From JAJPXC01 sp964562375 (GTDB lineage: Bacteria > Bacteroidota > Bacteroidia > Bacteroidales > Muribaculaceae), in NCBI GenBank assembly GCA_964562375.1, contig CAZLSW010000064.1, positions 1 to 19,406 on the forward strand: a DNA stretch of 19,406 bases, in the 5' to 3' direction. Positions 1 to 6,713 of this stretch are shown one piece after another; positions within the stretch are counted from its first letter, which is position 1, and the number at the start of each line of letters is the position of its first letter. Below the pieces are notes generated by a model. That model saw only the letters and a list, made by a program, of their open reading frames with translations, was not told the origin of the DNA and did not search any database. The position numbers and the translations under genes were made by a program.

Positions 1-168
1 CACATTATCAAATAATTATGCCACTTTTTTATCCCGAACTGGGGTAATTTATTTCGGTAACTGCCAAAAATCAATGATTTTGTAGGCGACAAAGAAATCA
101 AGAATTTTATCAGTAAGGGGAAAAGGCACCTGGGTTAACAAAAACTCTTCTTAGGTTTTATGGGGATT
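1..168. other. AT-rich non-coding stretch, no gene seen
   Basis: This stretch is AT-rich compared with the coding regions and I find no ORF with a plausible start, signal peptide or recognisable protein. It probably lies between an upstream gene outside the window and the promoter at 169-200. I looked for the reverse-strand form of the Bacteroidetes -7 element (CAAAnnTA) and saw no good match. Confidence 0.5.
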
Positions 169-200
169 TTTGGAGGTTCGGAAAAGTTTTTATACCTTTG
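169..200 (+). promoter_or_regulatory. Bacteroidetes-type promoter upstream of structured RNA
   Basis: A TTTG -33 element at 169-172 and a TACCTTTG -7 element at 193-200 are separated by exactly 20 bp. This is an exact match to the TTTG/TAnnTTTG consensus used by the primary sigma factor of Bacteroidetes. Transcription would start near 206-208. The nearest protein start is 400 nt further on, so the promoter most likely drives an RNA gene or a very long leader. Confidence 0.8.
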
Positions 201-206
201 TGGCGT

Positions 207-520
207 ACATAGCCGCGCTCGACCATAGAGTTGGAGCGAGCGGGCCGCATCTGCCGCTGATCGGTCAGCCACCTTGCGCCAGGACGGCGCGGGGAAAACT
301 GCCCGTGGCAGATGTGGTATATATACATATCTATCAAGGCGTTTTCCATAACGCTGTCTTCTGCTTGTGAGAACCTGAGAAATTCTGAACATTGAGGAGG
401 AAGACTGCGCAGCGGCAACCGCCCCGTGCCATCACACGTGGGCTGACCGGCTGCTTATTCCTCCACGATAGGCAGTCTCAGGGCCTTCACAAGCGGGGTA
501 AGCAGGATGCGTTGCCCACG
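207..520 (+). ncRNA. putative structured non-coding RNA (family not recognised)
   Basis: No protein is convincing here, but the sequence downstream of the consensus promoter is packed with long complementary segments. CGCTC 216-220 pairs with GAGCG 234-238. An 11-bp stem 245-255/307-317 (one G-U) encloses two perfect hairpins: 256-260/265-269 with loop TCGG, and 272-280/286-294. GCGTT 339-343 pairs with AACGC 350-354. GCTTGTGA 363-370 pairs with TCACAAGC 487-494 and encloses AGACTGC 402-408/GCAGTCT 472-478, GCAGC 409-413/GCTGC 450-454 and 421-428/435-443. A last hairpin spans 496-517. Ends are estimates: the start comes from the promoter and the end from the last hairpin, which lacks a clear U-tract. 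It could be a free RNA (for example one of the Bacteroidales-specific RNA motifs) or a leader of the gene at 610. It does not match my memory of tmRNA, 6S, SRP RNA or RNase P RNA. Confidence 0.6.
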
Positions 521-609
521 TCTTGTAATATGTTGATTATAAAAACCTTAGATTTTCACCAGCCGAAGCGAGGGCAACACGCGGCGACAACACCCCAACC
601 TCATCACTT
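521..609. other. short gap between structured RNA and exported-protein operon
   Basis: I see no consensus promoter and no Shine-Dalgarno sequence immediately before the ATG at 610. The best -7-like string is TATGTTGA at 529-536, which has two mismatches and no partner -33 element. The operon at 610 may therefore be transcribed by read-through from the promoter at 169-200, which would make the structured RNA its leader, or from a degenerate promoter I cannot identify. Confidence 0.35.
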
Positions 610-1530
610 ATGCTACGCAAAACCTTATCAATCGGCGCCTTGGCGCTCCTCCTGGCGATTGCCCCGGAGGCATCGGCCAAGAATTTCTTCCAAAAGGCCC
701 AGGAAAAGCTCGAAAAAGTGTCGCAAGCCCTCGACGGCGTGTCGTCCTCGTATAGCGGCCTGAGCGGATATGATTTCAACATCACCAAGGCCTACCGCGA
801 CGGCAACGGCGTGACTGTTGAGTACACGATGATCAACAACTCGGGTTCGGATATCCCTATAGCCATCAGCCGGTCAACTGAAAAGAATGCCCCATCCCAA
901 GCGATTGGCAGCGACGGCACGGTATTCACGGTAAAGCCCGGGAAATTGGGAGGCAAAGTCTCGACCGCGCATAACACTTATCCTGCAGGTGTACTCCTCA
1001 AGGGAACACTCACAATAGAAGACGTGCCCACAAGCGTCACCAAGTTCAAGTCGCTCGTCTTAGGCGGTAACCAATATAACGCTAAAGCCAAATCGTCCAA
1101 GGATCGCTATACTTATTTCCAATATGCCTACTCCAACTATCCCATCCAGGAGCTGGACAACACATCGGGCAGCAACGTGAGCTGCAATTGCCCCGACCTG
1201 GCCGTGGCCTACAAGGGGATTTCCCGCAACGGCAACACCATTACACTTACGATGACCATCACCTCGATCAACGGGGACTCGGATGTGGGCAGCTACGGCG
1301 CGACCGTTTACGATAACGAGGGTAACACAATTGAGCGCGTGGGCCAGACCCTCGGCGGCCAGCAGTGGGGCGCCTACAGCGGCAAGCTTCCCGAGAACGT
1401 GCCCGTGAAGGCCGTTTTCACCTTTGACGTAAACAAGGCCGCGACCAAGATCGCCCTGTTCAAACTATCTTTGAACCCCTCGCCCTACGTGATTGAGATC
1501 AAAAACATCAACCTCCCCGCCGCCCAGTAA
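610..1530 (+). CDS. exported hypothetical protein with duplicated beta-rich domain
   Basis: The product has 306 residues. It opens with a clear signal peptide: MLRK, then a hydrophobic run, with a likely cut after EASA (about residue 23). A lysine-rich, probably helical segment follows to about residue 45. The rest looks like two copies of one beta-sandwich-like domain, roughly residues 54-150 and 196-303. Both have an NGN or GNG turn between strands, an N/D-rich turn, a D-x-x-G-x-T type segment, a GG pair and a closing proline/valine-rich strand. A short linker between them contains CNC. I do not recognise the family and infer only an envelope location. The gene is first of a probable operon: the next ATG is 6 nt after its stop. 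There is no Shine-Dalgarno sequence, as is usual in this phylum. Confidence 0.82.
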   Translation: MLRKTLSIGALALLLAIAPEASAKNFFQKAQEKLEKVSQALDGVSSSYSGLSGYDFNITKAYRDGNGVTVEYTMINNSGSDIPIAISRSTEKNAPSQAIGSDGTVFTVKPGKLGGKVSTAHNTYPAGVLLKGTLTIEDVPTSVTKFKSLVLGGNQYNAKAKSSKDRYTYFQYAYSNYPIQELDNTSGSNVSCNCPDLAVAYKGISRNGNTITLTMTITSINGDSDVGSYGATVYDNEGNTIERVGQTLGGQQWGAYSGKLPENVPVKAVFTFDVNKAATKIALFKLSLNPSPYVIEIKNINLPAAQ

Positions 1531-1536
1531 CCAGTT

Positions 1537-3435
1537 ATGAAACAGAAAATTACCACTCTGCTCTTAGCCGTATCCTTCCTGTTCCCGGCTCGAGCCTACG
1601 ACTTTTCGGCAGCCAACGAGGACGGTGTAACGATTTACTACAACCTGGTGTCGGCAACCGACCGCACCGTTGAGGTGGCTCAGAGCGACAACTACTCTTA
1701 TGTGGGAATGATCACCATCCCCGAAACAACCACTTATGGTGGAATGGAGTTTACCGTGACCACAATCGGCTCCTATGCCTTTTATTGCTGCTCCTCGCTT
1801 ATCGGGGTAAAACTGCCACCCACAATCGTGGAGATTAAGAACGCCGCCTTCTCCAATTGCACTCTTTTGGAGTCGATCTATATTCCCGATGGGGTAACGG
1901 TCATTGGGAATGGGGCTTTTAACGAGTGCCTAAAGCTACAAGGCGTGAGATTGCCTCAGGGTAATGTCACTTTGGGCAGAAACTGCTTTGGGGAGTGCTC
2001 TAACCTTAAGGAAATTTACTTGCCCAGTGGGGTTCAACCAGCTGCGAGCTCAATCTTTAGCTATACCTATTTGGAGAAAATCTATATTGAGGATCTCAAA
2101 AAGTTTGTTGAAACCGATTATGGTTTTTACTTGCATTCCCCCTTTGACCTCTATTTGAACGAGACCAAAGTGGTGAATATGGTGGTTCCCGATGGCTGCA
2201 CAACATTTGAAGAGCTGGGGCCATGCAAATCACTGAAAACCATCGTTTTACCCGATGAATGCACTACCATACGTGCATCCGGGCTTAAAGGGTGCGAGAA
2301 TCTGCAGCAGATCTCCTTAGGCAGCGGGTTGACCGAGATTAGCCCTTACGGATTAGAGAAATGCTCGGCATTGGAGAAAATATTTTGTCGGTCGACCACC
2401 CCGCCATCAGTGTCTTCAACCGAGCTTGCCGATATCAACAAGGTAACTTGTAAGCTATATGTGCCTGAGGGATCGGTTGACGCCTATCGCGCCGCCGACG
2501 GGTGGGGCGAATTTCTGTTCGTCGAGGGTTACGATTTCTCGCAAGACAACGGCATAGGGACAGGCGTCTCCACCGAAGACGAGGAGATGGAGTCCACACC
2601 CGGGCGCGATTTGCCGGGTCTCGGAAATGTAAGCAACAATCACGTGTACTGCTATTACGACAACTCGGAAACCAAATGGAGCACCGTGTACATTTATTAT
2701 TGGAATACGAACGGCACCAGTTCATCTGCGCCTTATCCCGGTACCGCCTGCCATTATGTGGGCAACGACCTGTGGATCTACGAGTGGAACTTGTCTCGCC
2801 CAGGAGATTATCTGCTGTTTAATGGTGGCATGGGTAATTGGTGGACCAAGAGCGATGACATCGCGTGGGTGAACGGCGGTGTATATGGCAACGATGGAGT
2901 GCTTCTTGGCACTTTACCATTTCCCGGTGAGAGCGGCGTGCCCTCGCTCTACGATCCCATCGAAGATCTTGACCTTTATCTGCGCGGAGGAATGAACGAC
3001 TGGGACCTCGACGAAGCCTACAAATTCTCCACCGAGGACGGCGTTGTGTACACTCTGGAACTCGAGGAGCTTGGAGCCGACACCCCATTTGTGATTGCCA
3101 ATAGCGACTACTCGGTAAGTTTCTGCGGGGTGCAAAACATGTCGGCCAACACCCGCTACTTCCTCCCCGCCGACGACCGTTATGGCAACTGTTCAGCAGC
3201 GAGCAACCTCCGCAATCTTACCATCTCGTTTATCCCGGGTTGCGCAAGCTTCGGTTCGTTCAAGATAGCAGGTAATGAGGAAGGCTCGGGAGTGGAAACG
3301 ATTGAAACGCCCCAAGCCGAGGACGGTCCCGCGGAGTATTACGACCTGCAAGGAAGACGCTTGAGGGGGCCTATTCAAGGAATCTATCTCGAGCGACGCG
3401 GCTCGGTGGTAACTAAGCGTATCATTAAACCTTAA
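1537..3435 (+). CDS. BspA-like LRR surface protein with starch-binding-like modules and sorting tail
   Basis: The product has 632 residues and a signal peptide (MKQK plus hydrophobic core, cut after ARA, residue 20). Residues about 68-327 are LRR_5 (BspA-type) repeats, seen as repeated I-G-x-x-A-F, L-x-x-I-x-L-P and I-x-x-G motifs and ending in the typical Y-x-A-x-x-W-x-x-F segment. Residues about 370-455 resemble CBM26: VYIYYW, a PYPGT segment, and LLFNGG followed by W-T-K-S-D-D-I. Residues about 478-565 start with LRGGMNDW and look like the MNxW beta-sandwich found next to bacteroidete amylases and Sus proteins. The last 32 residues (YYDLQGRRL, GIYL, basic end) are a short Bacteroidetes C-terminal sorting tail. 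I infer a surface protein that may bind starch-like glucans or host ligands. No catalytic domain is visible. It is the middle gene of a three-gene operon. Confidence 0.88.
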   Translation: MKQKITTLLLAVSFLFPARAYDFSAANEDGVTIYYNLVSATDRTVEVAQSDNYSYVGMITIPETTTYGGMEFTVTTIGSYAFYCCSSLIGVKLPPTIVEIKNAAFSNCTLLESIYIPDGVTVIGNGAFNECLKLQGVRLPQGNVTLGRNCFGECSNLKEIYLPSGVQPAASSIFSYTYLEKIYIEDLKKFVETDYGFYLHSPFDLYLNETKVVNMVVPDGCTTFEELGPCKSLKTIVLPDECTTIRASGLKGCENLQQISLGSGLTEISPYGLEKCSALEKIFCRSTTPPSVSSTELADINKVTCKLYVPEGSVDAYRAADGWGEFLFVEGYDFSQDNGIGTGVSTEDEEMESTPGRDLPGLGNVSNNHVYCYYDNSETKWSTVYIYYWNTNGTSSSAPYPGTACHYVGNDLWIYEWNLSRPGDYLLFNGGMGNWWTKSDDIAWVNGGVYGNDGVLLGTLPFPGESGVPSLYDPIEDLDLYLRGGMNDWDLDEAYKFSTEDGVVYTLELEELGADTPFVIANSDYSVSFCGVQNMSANTRYFLPADDRYGNCSAASNLRNLTISFIPGCASFGSFKIAGNEEGSGVETIETPQAEDGPAEYYDLQGRRLRGPIQGIYLERRGSVVTKRIIKP

Positions 3436-3451
3436 ATATAACTCAGAGATT

Positions 3452-4108
3452 ATGAAGAAGATTTTTGCATTTGTGTCGGTGGTGGCCATGATGGCTACGA
3501 CCGCGGCGTGTGGCGGTGGTAAAGAGGAGAAAGCGGCCGCCGAGGCTATCGATTCGATTGCCGCCGTTGACTCAGTGGCCGAGGCCCAAGAGGCTGTTCC
3601 CGAGCAACCAGCAGGATTGTTGATGACCCGCGAGGGGATTGGCGAACTCACCTTCAAGACGGCCGTCAAGGATTACCCCGAGAAGGTAGACGGCCTTTAC
3701 GACAAACTCACCTACAAGGTGGAGGAGAACGAGATGGACGGTGATTCCTACTATTATCAGGGCACGCTTGACGGCAAGAAGTCGGTGACCTTCGGCGTGC
3801 AGGGTAAAAACTCCAAGCCCAGCTCGATGGACGCAATGAAAGGGACCAACATCCTTGTAGAACTTGACGGCAAGCAGGTGTCGCCTTGGGAGGTAACCGC
3901 TCAGGACCTTCTGGGATTGGGTGGCAAGCCAGTCTACGAGTGGGGCACGGATCCCTACATCGTCATTGGCAAGGTGTATTTTATGTTTGCTGTTAGCGAC
4001 CTTGTAAGCTCGGCCCAGTACAAGAACGAGAGCGGCGAGAAGCTGAAAGCCAGCGACTTCAAGGGCGGTGTCACCCCCAGGGCCGTCTCCATCAACACCT
4101 GGAGCTAG
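3452..4108 (+). CDS. hypothetical lipoprotein
   Basis: The product has 218 residues. Its start is MKKIFAF, a hydrophobic core and the lipobox T-A-A-C with Cys20, so it should be lipidated by signal peptidase II. GGGKEE follows the cysteine directly; acidic/lysine residues here resemble the lipoprotein export signal that sends Bacteroidetes lipoproteins to the cell surface, so surface display is possible. Residues about 25-50 are an Ala/Glu/Asp-rich tether. The globular part begins at LLMTREGIGELTF and continues to the end without a motif I recognise. It is the third gene of the operon, 16 nt after the LRR gene, and is followed by a strong terminator. Function is unknown; co-expression with two exported proteins suggests a shared envelope job. 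Confidence 0.82.
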   Translation: MKKIFAFVSVVAMMATTAACGGGKEEKAAAEAIDSIAAVDSVAEAQEAVPEQPAGLLMTREGIGELTFKTAVKDYPEKVDGLYDKLTYKVEENEMDGDSYYYQGTLDGKKSVTFGVQGKNSKPSSMDAMKGTNILVELDGKQVSPWEVTAQDLLGLGGKPVYEWGTDPYIVIGKVYFMFAVSDLVSSAQYKNESGEKLKASDFKGGVTPRAVSINTWS

Positions 4109-4144
4109 CTATCTTAGAAGGTTCCGTTCTACGTCCATTTTGAC

Positions 4145-4192
4145 AATCCGCCAAAGGGAGTCGGGCGGGGGCCCGACTCCCTTTGGCGGGTT
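4145..4192 (+). terminator. strong 19-22 bp hairpin terminator after the LRR operon
   Basis: Positions 4148-4166 are perfectly complementary to 4171-4189 around a GGGG loop, and the stem extends by one G-U and two A-T pairs to 4145/4192. It lies 37 nt after the lipoprotein stop. The U-tract is weak (TTATA), so termination would depend on the exceptional stem. It could also act on transcripts from the other side, although no reverse-strand gene is seen nearby. Confidence 0.75.
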
Positions 4193-4251
4193 ATACCTCG
4201 AGCAATACACTTGGTGTTTTACAATTATTGGTAGGAATAATTGCGAAATGA

Positions 4252-4277
4252 TTGCGTTTTTCCTAGGAAAAACGCAA
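4252..4277. repeat. 26-bp perfect palindrome
   Basis: Positions 4252-4264 are the exact reverse complement of 4265-4277. The centre is CCTAGG flanked by runs of five T and five A. It could be a protein-binding operator or a hairpin in RNA. It lies in a non-coding stretch more than 200 nt upstream of the DPP5 promoter, and I know of no assigned function. Confidence 0.7.
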
Positions 4278-4286
4278 AATTCACTT

Positions 4287-4310
4287 AAAAATGCTTCAAC
4301 GAAGCGTTTT
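4287..4310 (+). terminator. second hairpin with flanking A and T runs, terminator-like
   Basis: AAAATGCTTC (4288-4297) pairs with GAAGCGTTTT (4301-4310) around a 3-nt loop, with one T-G wobble. A GC-containing stem followed directly by TTTT resembles an intrinsic terminator, and the A run on the other side makes it look bidirectional. No gene lies between it and the stronger hairpin at 4145-4192, so it may be a backup terminator or a remnant of a repeat element. Confidence 0.45.
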
Positions 4311-4334
4311 ATAGGTTCTCAGAGCGGGATCGCT

Positions 4335-4348
4335 TCGGCAAGCCGACC
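4335..4348. repeat. 14-nt palindromic repeat shared with 19366-19381
   Basis: TCGGCAAGCCGACC occurs here and its reverse complement lies inside the perfect palindrome at 19366-19381. Both copies are in non-coding DNA downstream of genes. This suggests a small dispersed intergenic palindrome, but two copies in one window are weak evidence. Confidence 0.45.
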
Positions 4349-4383
4349 GCGTTCAAGGCTTACCACCTGCCTCTAGACTCATA

Positions 4384-4453
4384 ACTTTCGCCTTTATCCT
4401 CTTGACTCTTGACTCTTGCCTTTTGACTCTTGACTTTTGACTTTCGACTTCCA
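4384..4453. repeat. degenerate heptamer tandem repeat abutting a promoter
   Basis: About ten consecutive 7-nt units are in register from 4384 to 4453. The best are ACTCTTG (4405-4411, 4412-4418, 4426-4432), with variants ACTTTTG, CCTTTTG, CCTCTTG and ACTTTCG. The array stops exactly where the -33 TTTG of the following promoter starts (4454). The longer reading of the downstream frame from 4430 runs through this repeat and is not a credible coding start. Confidence 0.75.
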
Positions 4454-4485
4454 TTTGTGTCATTGCGGAATTATTTTTATCTTTG
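4454..4485 (+). promoter_or_regulatory. Bacteroidetes-type promoter of the S9 peptidase gene
   Basis: TTTG at 4454-4457 and TATCTTTG at 4478-4485 are separated by exactly 20 bp, again an exact match to the TTTG/TAnnTTTG consensus. Transcription would begin near 4491, giving a leader of about 35 nt before the ATG at 4526. This supports that start over any start upstream of the promoter. Confidence 0.85.
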
Positions 4486-4525
4486 TCGGTTAAAATCAAG
4501 CATCATTAAGCCAATCAAGAGAACA

Positions 4526-6643
4526 ATGAATAAATTATTCACGTATTTAGCCATGGCAAGCATTTGCATGGGCGCTTCGGCGCAAGAGGCCACAGCCCCC
4601 AAGGCAGCCGACAACGAGGTGCCTATCGTGGAGAAGCCCGATTTCAAGGCCGAGGGACGGCAGTATTCAATCGACGCGCTCTTCGCTTTCGGCCGCGTGA
4701 GCGATCCCCGGGTGTCGCCCGACGGTAAGAAGATACTTTACGGCGTGTCGTACGAGAGCGTGGAGCACAACCGTTCCAACCGCGACCTCTACGAGATGGG
4801 AATCGATGGTAGCAATCCCACTCGCCTAACCCGCACAGCCACCAGCGAGAACAACGCCGTGTGGATTGACGGTGGCGCCCGCATCGCCTACATGTGGGCC
4901 AAGGACAAGGACTCGAAGCCCCAGATGTGGGTGATGAACGCTGACGGAACTAACCCGCAGCAGGTGAGCGACATCGAGAAGGGTATCGAGGGCTTCGTGA
5001 TCTCGCCCGATGGCAAGAAAGTGGTGTTGATCTCCACCGTGAAATATGCCCGCACGGCCGGCGACGTTTACCCCGACCTTGCCGAGTCGACAGGCCGCAT
5101 CATCGACGACCTGATGTACAAGCATTGGGACGAGTGGGTGACTGAGATCCCCCACCCCTTCATCGCCGATTTCGACGGCCAGCAATTGACCAATATCAAG
5201 GACATCTTGGGCGACGAGCCGTTTGAGGCCCCGATGCGTCCTTGGGGTGGCGTTGAGTCGTTCGCCTTCAGCCCCGACAGCCAGAAACTGATCTACGTGA
5301 GCCGCAAGAAGACCGGCTTGGACTACACCCTGTCGACCAACTCCGACCTCTACCTCTACGACATCGCCACCGGCGAGACCGAGAACCTTACCGAGGGGAT
5401 GGAGGGCTACGACACCTGCCCGGCGTTCTCGCCCGACGGCAAATACGTGGCTTGGCTGTCGATGGAGCACGACGGCTACGAGAGCGACAAGAATCGCATC
5501 TTCATCCACGAGTTGGCAACGGGCAAGAAGACCGACCTCACCGAGGATTGGGATTACGCGGCCGACGCTATCGCTTGGGCACCCGACTCCAAGAGCGTGC
5601 TGTTCTTGGCTCCCTATCAGGGCGGTATCCCCATTTTCTCGGTGAATATCAAGAACAAGAAGGTGACAACGGTAGCCGACGGCGAGTGTGACTACGCGGC
5701 TGTGGTGCCGGTCGACAACAAGACGGTGTTGACCCTGCGCCACTCCATGCTCTACCCCAATGAGATTTGCTCGGTAGCCGTCAAGGACGGCCAAGTGACC
5801 CAGCTGTCGCACGTCAACGACGAGTTGTTGGCATCGGTTGACATGCCCACCGTGGAGAAGCATTGGGTTACGACCACCGACGGTAAGCAGATGCTCACCT
5901 GGGTGTTGCTGCCCCCGAATATCGACCGTTCCAAGCAATATCCAGCGCTACTTTACTGCCAGGGTGGCCCGCAAAGCCCCGTTAGCCAGTTCTGGAGCTA
6001 CCGATGGAACCTCGCGCTGATGGCCGCTCAGGGTTATGTGGTGATTGCCCCCAACCGTCGCGGTCTGCCGGGCTTCGGCACCGAGTGGAACGCCCAGATT
6101 TCGGGTGACTACGGTGGCCAGAACATGCAGGATTACCTCTCGGCGGTTGACGCTATCAAGCAGGAACCTTACGTGGACGCCAAGCATATCGGTGCGTTGG
6201 GAGCCAGCTACGGCGGTTTCTCGGTGTATTGGCTTGCCGGGCACCACGAAGGCCGATTCGCTTGCTTCGTAGCTCATGCGGGAATCTTCAACACCGAGGC
6301 GCAGTATCTGGAGACCGAAGAGATGTGGTTTGCCAACTGGGATCTTGGTGGTCCTTACTGGGAGACCAACAACCCCGTGGCCAAGCGGTCGTTTGAGAAC
6401 TCGCCCCACCGCTTTGTCGACAAGTGGGACACGCCTATCCTGGTAACCCACGGAGAATATGATTTCCGCATCCTGGCCTCGCAGGGCATGATGGCGTTCA
6501 ACGCAGCCAAGCTACGCGGAATCCCCGCCGAGATGCTGATTTTCCCCGACGAGAACCATTGGATTCTGAAGCCTCAGAACTCGGCCCTGTGGCTGCGCGT
6601 GCTGTTCCGCTGGACGGATAAGTGGCTGAAGGTTAATGGTTAA
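4526..6643 (+). CDS. dpp5: S9 family dipeptidyl peptidase, DPP5-like
   Basis: The product has 705 residues. It begins MNKLFTYL with a signal peptide cut near GASAQ (residue 20), so it is probably periplasmic. The first two thirds hold WD40/PD40-like propeller blades (repeated SPDGK or SPDSQ with LTRT-type ends). The last third is the prolyl-oligopeptidase hydrolase. The catalytic triad is visible as Ser561 in GASYGG, Asp646 in HGEYDF and His678 in DENHW. Segments such as LMYKHWDEWV, ISGDYGGQNM and SVYWLAGHH match what I remember of Porphyromonas gingivalis DPP5, and the S-D (85) and D-H (32) spacings agree. DPP5 releases N-terminal dipeptides from oligopeptides, preferring Ala or hydrophobic residues at the second position, and feeds amino-acid metabolism. 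The start is chosen from the promoter at 4454-4485. The last codons lie in the repeat array that follows. Confidence 0.95.
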   Translation: MNKLFTYLAMASICMGASAQEATAPKAADNEVPIVEKPDFKAEGRQYSIDALFAFGRVSDPRVSPDGKKILYGVSYESVEHNRSNRDLYEMGIDGSNPTRLTRTATSENNAVWIDGGARIAYMWAKDKDSKPQMWVMNADGTNPQQVSDIEKGIEGFVISPDGKKVVLISTVKYARTAGDVYPDLAESTGRIIDDLMYKHWDEWVTEIPHPFIADFDGQQLTNIKDILGDEPFEAPMRPWGGVESFAFSPDSQKLIYVSRKKTGLDYTLSTNSDLYLYDIATGETENLTEGMEGYDTCPAFSPDGKYVAWLSMEHDGYESDKNRIFIHELATGKKTDLTEDWDYAADAIAWAPDSKSVLFLAPYQGGIPIFSVNIKNKKVTTVADGECDYAAVVPVDNKTVLTLRHSMLYPNEICSVAVKDGQVTQLSHVNDELLASVDMPTVEKHWVTTTDGKQMLTWVLLPPNIDRSKQYPALLYCQGGPQSPVSQFWSYRWNLALMAAQGYVVIAPNRRGLPGFGTEWNAQISGDYGGQNMQDYLSAVDAIKQEPYVDAKHIGALGASYGGFSVYWLAGHHEGRFACFVAHAGIFNTEAQYLETEEMWFANWDLGGPYWETNNPVAKRSFENSPHRFVDKWDTPILVTHGEYDFRILASQGMMAFNAAKLRGIPAEMLIFPDENHWILKPQNSALWLRVLFRWTDKWLKVNG

Positions 6644-6704
6644 TGGTTAATGGTTAATGGTTAATGGTTAACTAACAACTAACAACTAACAACTAACAAC
6701 TAAC
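6631..6704. repeat. two back-to-back heptamer arrays
   Basis: Five perfect GGTTAAT units (6631-6665) plus one GGTTAAC are followed by five perfect AACTAAC units (6670-6704). The first array begins inside the last codons of the peptidase gene and supplies its stop codon. GTTA in the first array and TAAC in the second are complementary, so the two arms can form a long imperfect hairpin, pairing at about five of every seven positions. Because seven is not a multiple of three, the first array gives stop codons in all forward frames. Confidence 0.9.
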
Positions 6705-6713
6705 AACTCCCTC

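Noticed and set aside
135..418. Reverse-strand open frames over the structured RNA region
   Set aside because: Two overlapping frames in different phases cover the same bases, have no recognisable protein features, and lie where strong RNA stems and a forward promoter are seen.
396..479. Resemblance to the conserved core of RNase P RNA (GAGGAGGAAGACTG and CCACGATAGG)
   Set aside because: The two segments are only about 60 nt apart, far less than in RNase P RNA, and the consensus GGAAAGTCC and ACAGAA cores are not present.
392..763. Forward open frame of 123 codons overlapping the start of the exported protein
   Set aside because: It overlaps the gene at 610, which has a clear signal peptide; the translation is Arg/Pro/Ser-rich as expected for an out-of-frame reading of GC-rich DNA.
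4430..4525. 32-codon N-terminal extension of the S9 peptidase
   Set aside because: It starts in the heptamer array and runs through the promoter at 4454-4485; the signal peptide begins at the ATG at 4526.
4826..5938. 370-codon reverse-strand open frame inside the peptidase gene
   Set aside because: It is antisense to a strongly conserved enzyme and reflects GC-biased third codon positions; its Val/His/Gly-rich translation resembles no family.
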